Below are positions 26,660 to 33,602 of a DNA stretch of 64,000 nucleotides, piece after piece. Source of the stretch: Rhizobium sp. RU20A (lineage in GTDB: Bacteria; Pseudomonadota; Alphaproteobacteria; Rhizobiales; Rhizobiaceae). The notes beneath the pieces are model-generated. The model saw nothing but the letters and a program-made list of their open reading frames with translations. It made no database searches and was not told the origin of the DNA. The number at the start of each line of letters is the position of its first letter. Within the stretch, counting starts at the first letter, position 1. The stretch is from positions 1-64,000 of the forward strand of contig NZ_FTMB01000008.1 of NCBI RefSeq assembly GCF_900155885.1. Reading direction: 5' to 3'. Both the position numbers and the translations under genes were made by a program.

Positions 26660-27649
26660 ATGGCGAGAAAACATTCCCTTCTGGTTCGGGGACCCGGGGA
26701 CGCGGAACTGCTGACTGCCGAGGCGGGCGCACGCTCGGAATATACAAGGCGCGGTGCATCGCGTTCCATGCTCCAGTCCCTTGATGAACTCGCCGAGAAT
26801 TCAATGCGCATGCTGGAAGGTGAGACGGTGGTCTCTCTGGATCCTGAGCTGCTGGAGGGTTCATTCGTTGCGGACCGGATCGGCGATGACGAGGCAGATT
26901 ATGCGATCTTGCGAGAGGCAATTCGTCAATCCGGCCAGTCCACGCCCATCCTCGTTCGCCCGCACCCGGAGACGCCCGGGCGTTATATGATCGTTTTCGG
27001 TCATCGGCGTGCACGGGCTGCCCGTGATCTCGGTATGCCGGTCAGGGCAGTGGTCAAGCCCCTTGAAGATATCGCTCACGTCGTCACGCAGGGACAGGAG
27101 AACACGGCTCGCTCGGACCTGACCTTTATCGAGAAGGCGCTGTTCGCCGCCAAGCTCCTCAGCAGCGGGATGAGTAAAGATGTCGCCAAAGCGGCGCTGT
27201 CGATTGATGACACGTTGCTGTCGCGCATGCTGTCGGTTGCTGAAACCGTACCAGCCTCGGTGATTGAAGCCGTCGGCGCGGCAAAGGGAGTCGGCCGAGA
27301 TCGTTGGGAAGAGCTGAAAAAGCTGATTCAGACGCCTGCGCAGGCAGCGCGCGCACAGGCAGTCCTGACGTCGGATGAATTCAAGGAAGCCGCGGTTGAG
27401 GATCGCTTCAATCATCTGCTTGCCGAATTGAAGACTGCCCGGCGTCCGAAACGGAAAGAGGGAACGCCCTCTGTACGCCGGTTCGAGGTTGCTGAAAAGG
27501 CGGTTGCCGTTTCCACCCGCAGTTCGAGCAAAACGTTCACCATCGAGCTTACCTCGAAGGATGCCAGACATTTCGGAGCGTTTGTCTCCGAACAGCTTGA
27601 AGCGCTCTACAAAGCGTTCCAGGCCAAGCAATCAGATACAGGAGACTAG
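26660..27649 (+). CDS. repB: Plasmid partitioning protein RepB (ParB type)
   Basis: 329 residues, ATG 26660 with GGGGAAGGG upstream. The ParB core starts near residue 65 (VADRIGDDEADYAILREAIRQSGQSTPILVRPHP) with the arginine-rich CTP-binding box FGHRRARAARDLG, then GQENTARSDLTFIEKALFA and the helix-turn-helix MSKDVAKAALSIDDTLLSRML. The C-terminal part is the dimerisation region. RepB binds the parS sites, spreads, and stimulates RepA. It is intact and cotranscribed with repA across a 70-base spacer that carries parS. Confidence 0.96.
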   Translation: MARKHSLLVRGPGDAELLTAEAGARSEYTRRGASRSMLQSLDELAENSMRMLEGETVVSLDPELLEGSFVADRIGDDEADYAILREAIRQSGQSTPILVRPHPETPGRYMIVFGHRRARAARDLGMPVRAVVKPLEDIAHVVTQGQENTARSDLTFIEKALFAAKLLSSGMSKDVAKAALSIDDTLLSRMLSVAETVPASVIEAVGAAKGVGRDRWEELKKLIQTPAQAARAQAVLTSDEFKEAAVEDRFNHLLAELKTARRPKRKEGTPSVRRFEVAEKAVAVSTRSSSKTFTIELTSKDARHFGAFVSEQLEALYKAFQAKQSDTGD

Positions 27650-27654
27650 ACCGC

Positions 27655-27710
27655 AAAAGAAAAAGGCCCCCAAAACGTCGCCGCCGTGGAAGCCCTTCTC
27701 GATGTGTAGC
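27655..27710 (-). ncRNA. Counter-transcribed RNA (incA-type) between repB and repC
   Basis: repABC replicons encode a small antisense RNA in the repB-repC gap that limits RepC synthesis and determines incompatibility. On the minus strand, TTGACT (27740-27745) and GATTCT (27717-27722) are spaced exactly 17 bases. Downstream, GGCTTCCA can pair with TGGGGGCC (with G-T pairs) followed by the T-rich TTTTTCTTTT at 27655-27664, a plausible intrinsic terminator. The transcript would be about 55-60 nt. Position and signals fit, but the ends are estimates. Confidence 0.75.
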
Positions 27711-27716
27711 AACTAG

Positions 27717-27745
27717 AGAATCGCATTTCCCGGAATCGCAGTCAA
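27717..27745 (-). promoter_or_regulatory. Promoter of the antisense RNA
   Basis: -35 TTGACT, 17-base spacer, -10 GATTCT, reading on the minus strand. Confidence 0.65.
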
Positions 27746-27781
27746 GAGTCTTTGGCACCGTTTTGGTGAGCGATTTCTTTT

Positions 27782-27795
27782 GCCTTATTTAAGGC
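27782..27795 (+). promoter_or_regulatory. Hairpin in the repC leader
   Basis: GCCTTA-TT-TAAGGC forms a short perfect stem ending seven bases before the repC ATG. It is positioned to occlude the ribosome site when the antisense RNA binds the upstream leader, the standard control logic of repC. Confidence 0.55.
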
Positions 27796-27802
27796 TTTAG
27801 AG

Positions 27803-29041
27803 ATGCAAACAGGAAATGTGACGACGCCCTTCGGGCGGCGGCCGGCGAAGCTTTCGCTGGTGAAACGGCAGATGGAAACGCCGGATACGAACACCGGTCG
27901 CCCGGTTGATAAGTGGAAGGTGTTTCGCGATGCCTGCGAAGCGAGGGAACGCCTTGGTCTGCAGGACAGGGCGCTGACGGTGCTTGATGCGCTGCTGACG
28001 TTCTATCCGGATGCTGAACTCAAGCCGGATCAGGGACTGGTGGTTTTCCCGTCGAATGCGCAACTGTCTGTCAGGGCGCACGGGATCACGGGAACGACGC
28101 TGCGTCGGCATCTTGCCGCGCTGGTCGACGCCGGGCTCATCCACCGTCGCGACAGTCCGAACGGCAAGCGCTACGCCCATCGCGACAGCGGTGGCGAGAT
28201 CGAGGAAGCGTTTGGTTTCGATCTTTCTCCTCTCGTGGCGAGAGCCGCGGAGCTTGCAGCGCTCGCCCAGGCCATTGCGGCGGAGCGCCTTCGGTTGAAG
28301 CGGTCGAAGGAGGCGCTGACCATCTGCCGCCGTGACGTCCGCAAACTGATCTCCGCGGCCACGGAGGAGGGGGCCGACGGCGATTGGCAGGCCATCGAAA
28401 ACATGTATGTGGGCCTCATCAGCCGTCTTTCACGCAATCCTGACCGTCTCCTGGTGGAGTCCGTGCTCGATGACATGCAGCTTTTGCGTTCCGAAATCCT
28501 CAACCTATTGGAAGGTCTCCTTAATTCGTCAAATACGGATGGCAATGCTGATCAAAATGGCTGCCACATACAGAATTCAAAACCCGATTCCATCAATGAA
28601 CTTGAACCATGCTCCGAAAAAGAGCAGGGCGGAAACGCCGAGCCAGATCTGCCAACGCCGGTGGTTGCAACACCGGTCGTCAAACCTGAACAGATGACGG
28701 TGTTCCCGCTGGCCATGGTGCTGAAAGCCTGCCCGCAGATTGCCGATTACGGTCCGGGCGGCGCGATTACCGGTTGGCGCGAGCTGATGGGCGCGGCTGT
28801 CGTGGTCCGTTCGATGCTGGGCGTCAGCCCCTCGGCCTATCAGGAGGCGTGCGAGGTGATGGGGCCGGAAAATGCCGCGACCGCGATGGCTGCAATCCTT
28901 GAGAGGGCAGGGCATATCAATTCGGCTGGCGGCTATCTTCGCGATCTGACGCGCCGGGCGAGGGCAGGGGAGTTCGGGATGGGGCCAATGCTGATGTCAC
29001 TGATGCGTGCCAATGCGAGCCGTGATCGGCGGACGGCATGA
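27803..29041 (+). CDS. repC: Replication initiator RepC
   Basis: 412 residues, ATG 27803. RepC is the initiator of repABC plasmids and acts in cis on an origin lying inside its own gene. N-terminal residues 1-150 (VTTPFGRRPAKLSLVKRQM, KWKVFRDACEARERLGLQDRALTVLDALLTFYP, VVFPSNAQLSVRAHGITGTTLRRHLAALVDAGLIHRRDSPNGKRYA) form the conserved winged-helix DNA-binding domain. The C-terminal domain (FPLAMVLKACPQIADYGPGGAITGWRELMGAAVVVRSMLGVSPSAYQEACEVMGP) is also standard. The variable linker around residues 240-290 is encoded by an AT-richer stretch, expected for oriV. It is intact, so the replicon is probably self-replicating. Confidence 0.97.
   Translation: MQTGNVTTPFGRRPAKLSLVKRQMETPDTNTGRPVDKWKVFRDACEARERLGLQDRALTVLDALLTFYPDAELKPDQGLVVFPSNAQLSVRAHGITGTTLRRHLAALVDAGLIHRRDSPNGKRYAHRDSGGEIEEAFGFDLSPLVARAAELAALAQAIAAERLRLKRSKEALTICRRDVRKLISAATEEGADGDWQAIENMYVGLISRLSRNPDRLLVESVLDDMQLLRSEILNLLEGLLNSSNTDGNADQNGCHIQNSKPDSINELEPCSEKEQGGNAEPDLPTPVVATPVVKPEQMTVFPLAMVLKACPQIADYGPGGAITGWRELMGAAVVVRSMLGVSPSAYQEACEVMGPENAATAMAAILERAGHINSAGGYLRDLTRRARAGEFGMGPMLMSLMRANASRDRRTA
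28518..28612. other. Probable oriV region inside repC
   Basis: This stretch is clearly more AT-rich than the rest of repC and codes for the variable linker between its two domains. In characterised repABC plasmids the origin lies in such an AT-rich segment within repC. Confidence 0.5.
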
Positions 29042-29067
29042 GCGCCGGAGCGTATGGCTCTCAGGCA

Positions 29068-30213
29068 TCACTCCATGAGCCGAGCGGCCCTGCCGCTGCG
29101 CCTTGTGGCGCTGTTATAGTACTCGCTTGCCTGCTGGACGGAGCGATGCCGCGACTGCTCCATCGCTTCCGGCAGGGGAATGCCGCGATTGGCGGCTTCG
29201 GTGAGATAGCCGGAGCGAAGGCCATGGGCGGAAAACTCCCGTGGATCGAGACCGGCCATGGCGGCGCGCTGCTTGATGATGTCGGTAACGGCTTTCGGAT
29301 CGAGCGGGTGCCGGGAGAGATTGCCCCAGCGATCGATGGCCCGGAAGACGCTGCCTTTCTCGATCTTCGCAGCCATGAGCCAGCTATTCAGTGCATCGAC
29401 GGGACGGCCGCTGAGATAGACGACCTCGTCCTTGTCGGCCCGACTGGTCTTGGTGCGACCGAGATGGATGGAGAGCGAGGGCAGGGGAAGGGCGCCATCG
29501 ATCGGGATCGGCTCCTCGGCCTGCAACTGCTCCATCCTGAGCCCGGCGATTTCGCTGCGGCGTCGACCGCCGGAGGCAAAGGCCACCATGAGGATCGCCC
29601 GGTCTCTCCTGTCGCGCAGGCTGTCGGAGCGGCAGGTGGCGAGAAGCTTCGACAGGATGTCCCCGGTCACGGCCTTGGCGCTCTTGCGCTTTCGCGGCCT
29701 CGGCGTCGCGCGGACCGCCAGACGAAGGGCGGATTTGAGGGCAGGGGAGGCAAAGACACCCTGAAGCCCGCGCCATTTGGTGAGCGTCGACCAAGTGGCA
29801 AGCCGCCGTCTCACGGTGTCCGGCGCATGGGGACCTGGCGACCGAAGGCAGCCCTGCATCCGCAGGCTCTGCTCGACATCGGCCGGCATGCCATGGTCCG
29901 GATCGATCTCGCGCTGGTCCGGCTGCCACAGATGATGGGCGACGAATTTCAAAAGCAGGGCTTCGGGCGCCGGCCAGGCGAGGGCGTCACCGGTCGCGGC
30001 AAGCGACCAGGCCTCCAGATAGGCGAGATCAGAGGTCAGCGCGCGCAGTGTGTTCTCGCCCATGCCCTCGTTGACGAGATGGCGCAGCGTTTCGATGTCC
30101 TGGTCGGTGAGCAGCGCGGCCAGCGCGTCGCGCCGGTCCATAGGCAGGACGGAGGCGATGGTGTCAAGTTCTCCAGCTCTGCGATCAACGCTGGTTCGGC
30201 TGCCACGAGTCAT
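29068..30213 (-). CDS. Tyrosine recombinase / site-specific integrase
   Basis: 381 residues. The N-terminal core-binding (SAM-like) domain covers roughly residues 40-150. The catalytic set is present: Arg in AFASGGRRRSEIAGLRM, the H-x-x-R box in FSAHGLRSGYLTEA, a His in SRHRSVQQASEYY and the nucleophilic Tyr in EYYNSATRR. It probably resolves plasmid multimers or integrates a cassette. Its ATG overlaps the vapC stop by four bases (ATGA), so it should be translated together with the toxin-antitoxin pair. It follows repC tail-to-tail, 26 bases away. Confidence 0.9.
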   Translation of the reverse strand: MTRGSRTSVDRRAGELDTIASVLPMDRRDALAALLTDQDIETLRHLVNEGMGENTLRALTSDLAYLEAWSLAATGDALAWPAPEALLLKFVAHHLWQPDQREIDPDHGMPADVEQSLRMQGCLRSPGPHAPDTVRRRLATWSTLTKWRGLQGVFASPALKSALRLAVRATPRPRKRKSAKAVTGDILSKLLATCRSDSLRDRRDRAILMVAFASGGRRRSEIAGLRMEQLQAEEPIPIDGALPLPSLSIHLGRTKTSRADKDEVVYLSGRPVDALNSWLMAAKIEKGSVFRAIDRWGNLSRHPLDPKAVTDIIKQRAAMAGLDPREFSAHGLRSGYLTEAANRGIPLPEAMEQSRHRSVQQASEYYNSATRRSGRAARLME

Positions 30214-30614
30214 GCCATTGACGATGCTGGGTGCAGTTTAAGGTCCGTCTGCCCAAAATCATGGCCCTTGAACAACAGGGGCGCCTTGGCAACTGCTGCT
30301 ACAGCGTAGGAAAAACAATCACCCATATTCAGGCTGGCCGGGTGGCGTCCTTTGCCATATCGGTCTAGCGCTGCTTCAGCCGCACGATAGTGCTTCTCAT
30401 TGAAGGCGACCGGCACGATGTTCGGTGCGTCAACGAACCGGGAGACGATGTCTGCGGGATTGGAAAAACCCTTGGCTGTCAGAACCGTTCTTGTTTCAAA
30501 CAGAGTGGGCCAACCGATAACAATTTCTTCTTGCCGTAGGACCGACTTGAAGGTTTCGGCTTCCGGCTCTTCCAAGACGATCGCGACAAGAACCGAGGTA
30601 TCGATCGCAATCAT
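30210..30614 (-). CDS. vapC: VapC toxin (PIN-domain ribonuclease)
   Basis: 134 residues. PIN-domain acidic residues are in place: Asp5 in MIAIDTSVLVAI, Glu40 in PTLFETRTVL and Asp99 in SLNMGDCFSYAVA. The late GHDFGQTDL segment is also usual. VapC toxins cleave RNA, often initiator tRNA, when the antitoxin is lost, which stabilises plasmids. The start overlaps the vapB stop (ATGA), and the stop overlaps the start of the recombinase gene. The gene is complete. Confidence 0.93.
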   Translation of the reverse strand: MIAIDTSVLVAIVLEEPEAETFKSVLRQEEIVIGWPTLFETRTVLTAKGFSNPADIVSRFVDAPNIVPVAFNEKHYRAAEAALDRYGKGRHPASLNMGDCFSYAVAAVAKAPLLFKGHDFGQTDLKLHPASSMA

Positions 30615-30868
30615 ATTGGAAGGCCATTTTCATCATAAAGATCATCATGCGCAGACGTGGTGCCAGCCGGAACATCGCGGCGGCCCTCCGCTGCAAGTTC
30701 CCAGACAGCATCGAGTGGATGCTTTTTATCCTGCTGCCTCAATTCTACATCGTAGCGCTCAAGCGCCAGCTCCACGAGCCTATTGATCGGCTGGCCGGTG
30801 CGGCGTGCAAGCGCATGTGCCAGGTCACGCGCCTTGCTGCTGCGGATGGATAGCTGGGGTTCGGACAT
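30611..30868 (-). CDS. vapB: VapB antitoxin (Rv0623/PSK type)
   Basis: 85 residues from ATG 30868, with AAGGTGAG about eight bases ahead; a GTG four codons upstream would overlap that site. SIRSSKARDLAHALARRTGQPINRLVELALERYD is the ribbon-helix-helix-like DNA-binding part seen in Rv0623/PSK-type VapB proteins. The C-terminal tail (GRRDVPAGTTSAHDDLYDENGLPI) is the segment that binds VapC; DDLYDENGLP is characteristic. It neutralises VapC and should repress its own operon through the palindromes upstream. Confidence 0.92.
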   Translation of the reverse strand: MSEPQLSIRSSKARDLAHALARRTGQPINRLVELALERYDVELRQQDKKHPLDAVWELAAEGRRDVPAGTTSAHDDLYDENGLPI

Positions 30869-30948
30869 CGCTTTTCTCACCTTTTTGATGTGCCAAACAT
30901 AGGCCTTCTGAACGGAGATGGCAACGTATCTGGCTGAGACATCTCATC

Positions 30949-31031
30949 TCCGATAAGGATTACTTATCGGAAGTGAGACGTCGTCTCGACGATAGCGCCC
31001 AATGACGGACGCTAACTATGAGATAGCGTCC
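30949..31031. promoter_or_regulatory. Cluster of three perfect palindromes between vapB and the RHE_PE00001 gene
   Basis: TCCGATAA-N7-TTATCGGA at 30949-30971, GAGAC-GTC-GTCTC at 30975-30987, and GGACGCTA-N9-TAGCGTCC at 31007-31031. They lie in the divergent promoter region. Candidate binders are VapBC for the leftmost and the HTH protein encoded at 31060 for the rightmost. Confidence 0.6.
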
Positions 31032-31059
31032 GTTTAGCAAATCATTTACCATAAATTCA

Positions 31060-32193
31060 ATGCGTTACGATTTGTCGAATTTGCCCATCACAAGCCTGCT
31101 GCGACCGATTTCGGACACCGCATCCGTTCTGTCGCGCCTCGACGAGCGGATCGCCCGCTCGCCTGTCGGCGTGGGCTGGATCGAACGCATGCACTTCACT
31201 GATGCCTGTGCCTCGCTGTGGATCGATGGCGAGCTCGTCCACCTCGAAGACCTGGTGCTGCACGACGCCGGCGCCGACATCCGCGCGCCGACCCATGAGT
31301 TGACCGTCGCCCGCGACGTGCTACGCAGCCGCCGGCGGATTGCAGCCCAGCCCTCGGGGTGGGCGCTCAGCCCTGACGGCCTGCGCCGACTGCGCGGCGA
31401 GGGGAGCCTCGGCGACGAAACCGGTGAGGCGGCCACGCCGGAATTTGACCAGCCGGCCGAAATCGCTGCAGACCCGATCCGGAGAGGGGAGGGGGTGGAG
31501 CCGGACACGTCGGATCCGTTGGCCGCGGAACTGGCGTCGATCGACGCCGTGCTGGCTCGTTCCGACGCCGCGATTGCCGAGGCGAAGACGCCGAGACGGG
31601 GTGCGGCGAGGGAGAAGGAATCGCTGGTCTACGATCTCGATTGGGACGAGGATGAACGCCTCGAGGAGTGGCGCGCCGTCCTCAGGGAGACCGATGGTCT
31701 GCCATCGGTATTGCAGGCGATTATCGCCCTCGACGCCTGGAACGATCTGCAGGTCCTGCAGCACGCGCCCTGGCTGGGCCGGCTGCTCGCCGCCGAAACG
31801 CTACGGCACGCGGGTCTCACGGCAGCGGCCCACCTGGCCACGGTCAATGCTGGTCTCAAATCGATCCCCGTCGAGCGCCGCCGGCATCGCGCTCGCGACA
31901 CCCGCCTGCTGGCGATCGTCCATGGCATCATCGCGGCCGCCGAGCTGGGCCTCAAGGAGCACGACCGGCTGACGCTCGCAAAACAGATGATGGAACGGCG
32001 CTTGGTCGGCCGCCGCGCGTCCTCAAATCTTCCCGGGCTGATCGAGCTCGTCATCTCGCGGCCGCTGGTCTCGGCTGGCATGGTCGCCGAGACGCTTAAG
32101 GTGACGCCGCGGGCGGCGCTCAGGATCGTCGAGGAGCTTGGACTGCGTGAGATGACGGGGAGGGGGAGGTTTCGAGCGTGGGGCATCTTGTGA
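31060..32193 (+). CDS. RHE_PE00001-family plasmid protein (DUF1612 plus HTH)
   Basis: 377 residues, ATG 31060. Proteins of this type are common next to repABC or integrase genes on rhizobial plasmids; the family is named after a Rhizobium etli plasmid gene. Features: LLRPISDTASVLSRLDERIARSPVGVGWIERMHFTDACASLWIDGELVHLEDLVLHDAG (N-terminal domain), an acidic linker around residues 140-200, the DUF1612-like WDEDERLEEWRAVL to PWLGRLLAAETLRHAG, and a C-terminal winged-helix-like VSAGMVAETLKVTPRAALRIVEELGLREMTGRGRFRAWGIL. The ending resembles DNA-binding parts of Fic-associated regulators. Function is not known. A decayed copy of its 3' end lies at 36581-36787. Confidence 0.8.
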   Translation: MRYDLSNLPITSLLRPISDTASVLSRLDERIARSPVGVGWIERMHFTDACASLWIDGELVHLEDLVLHDAGADIRAPTHELTVARDVLRSRRRIAAQPSGWALSPDGLRRLRGEGSLGDETGEAATPEFDQPAEIAADPIRRGEGVEPDTSDPLAAELASIDAVLARSDAAIAEAKTPRRGAAREKESLVYDLDWDEDERLEEWRAVLRETDGLPSVLQAIIALDAWNDLQVLQHAPWLGRLLAAETLRHAGLTAAAHLATVNAGLKSIPVERRRHRARDTRLLAIVHGIIAAAELGLKEHDRLTLAKQMMERRLVGRRASSNLPGLIELVISRPLVSAGMVAETLKVTPRAALRIVEELGLREMTGRGRFRAWGIL

Positions 32194-32413
32194 AGGCTTG
32201 GAGGCGGCAGCATGGCAGAACCGCGGCAGGCCCCACCGTCGTCTCCCCGCCATGTCGGTCGGATTAGCCGCAGCTCAGCCGCGGCGTGTGAAATGGCAAT
32301 CTGTCTTGGGCCGCCTCGATTTGCTGCCTTCAAGAATATCGCAGTTCCCAGTAGTTGCCGCATGTTCCTCGATGTATTAGAGGCGTTCGAAGGTCGGGCG
32401 GATTGGGGAAAAC
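32194..32413. other. Intergenic gap at the left edge of the defence island
   Basis: No supported gene. It holds the promoter of the SIR2 gene, which I cannot place. The ribosome site GGGGAAA is directly before ATG 32414. Confidence 0.4.
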
Positions 32414-33601
32414 ATGTCGGGAGAAGTGTACCTTGGCAACGGTCTTCCAGGCTTGCCGGAAGATCTGCTTCTGGCACGAGACCGCGGAGACGTCCTGTTC
32501 ATCGTCGGAGCCGGTGCGTCCTATCCCGCCCCATCCTCCCTGCCTGATTTCGGAGGTCTCGTTGCTGACATCTATCGGAAGGTCGATCCGACAGTTGCAG
32601 CGGCCATCGAGATTGTATCGACCGTAAAGGACACGACTTGGGAAAACGTTCCCGGTATTCTTTCAGACGCACAACGCACCGAACTGAAGTTCTTTTGCCA
32701 ACGCGAATACGACGTTGTTCTGGGAATGCTGGAGCGGCGTCTGGACGGCGATCCGAGCGAGGAAAGCACGATGCGACGAGCTGCGCGCGAGGTGCTGGCG
32801 CGTACGACCGCACCCAACCCGATCCACAACGCACTCGTTCACCTGGGGCAACGGTTCGGTCAGACACTCCTCGCGACGACTAACTTCGATCGCCTCTTGT
32901 CGGAGGCTGCCAAAAGCGAGCGGGTGACCGCCACGTCATTCGCGCTCGGCGAAATTCCCAATCCAAGCCGGAGGACGGACTTCGGCGGCATCCTGCATAT
33001 CCATGGAAAACTTCGATGGAAGAGCGAGAAAGGGTCAGCACTCATACTGACTGATCAGGACTTCGGGGATTTCTACCTGCGGCGGCACCAGATTACGTCC
33101 TTCCTCTATGACGCGGCACGAATCTTTCATCTGGTTTTGGTCGGTTACAGCGCGAATGACTCGCCGGTCCGATATCTCCTCAACGCCATCGCCGGCGACG
33201 AACGGCACTTCAATGACCTAAAGCCTCGCTATGCCTTTGTCGGATGTGAACCCGCAGACGCGCGAACACCGACGGAATGGCGCGCGCGCGGGATAACGCC
33301 GATCCCTTATGATCGCGCCAACGGCCATAAAGCGCTCGGGGATCTGCTCGTGCGATGGGCCGACATCGTGCCGGGAAAGCGCAGTCGGGCATCGGTAAAT
33401 GCCTATCTAAAGGAACTCTCCCTGCTCGATCCCGAGTCGCCAGACGGGACCGCCGGGCAATCATTCCTGAAATATTACGTGCGGCGCTCAACGCCGAGTG
33501 AACAAACCGATTTGGCAAAGCTCCTTTCTCAGAACGGCTGCTCGCCGAGGTGGCTTTCATTGTTAAACGAGACGATCCGGGAAACTGGGAAGGCACGCTG
33601 A
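32414..33601 (+). CDS. SIR2-family NADase-like protein (defence)
   Basis: 395 residues. SIR2 signatures: nucleotide-binding VGAGASYP near residues 31-38, the catalytic Asn in LATTNFDRLLS near 153-163, the catalytic His in ILHIHGKL near 193-200, and LVLVGYSANDSPVRYLL. All catalytic residues are present, so it should hydrolyse NAD. In bacteria such SIR2 domains act as effectors that deplete NAD on phage infection (Dsr1, Dsr2, ThsA, SIR2-APAZ/Argonaute, SIR2-HerA). No TIR, Argonaute or HerA gene is nearby. The next gene (883 residues) starts two bases after the stop and is the only obvious partner. The combined size of about 1280 residues is close to that of single-chain Dsr1 proteins. Confidence 0.85.
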   Translation: MSGEVYLGNGLPGLPEDLLLARDRGDVLFIVGAGASYPAPSSLPDFGGLVADIYRKVDPTVAAAIEIVSTVKDTTWENVPGILSDAQRTELKFFCQREYDVVLGMLERRLDGDPSEESTMRRAAREVLARTTAPNPIHNALVHLGQRFGQTLLATTNFDRLLSEAAKSERVTATSFALGEIPNPSRRTDFGGILHIHGKLRWKSEKGSALILTDQDFGDFYLRRHQITSFLYDAARIFHLVLVGYSANDSPVRYLLNAIAGDERHFNDLKPRYAFVGCEPADARTPTEWRARGITPIPYDRANGHKALGDLLVRWADIVPGKRSRASVNAYLKELSLLDPESPDGTAGQSFLKYYVRRSTPSEQTDLAKLLSQNGCSPRWLSLLNETIRETGKAR

Positions 33602-33602
33602 T

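Noticed and set aside
32414-33601. Thoeris, SIR2-Argonaute or SIR2-HerA assignment for the SIR2 gene
   Set aside because: No TIR, Argonaute/APAZ or HerA-type gene is present in the neighbourhood.
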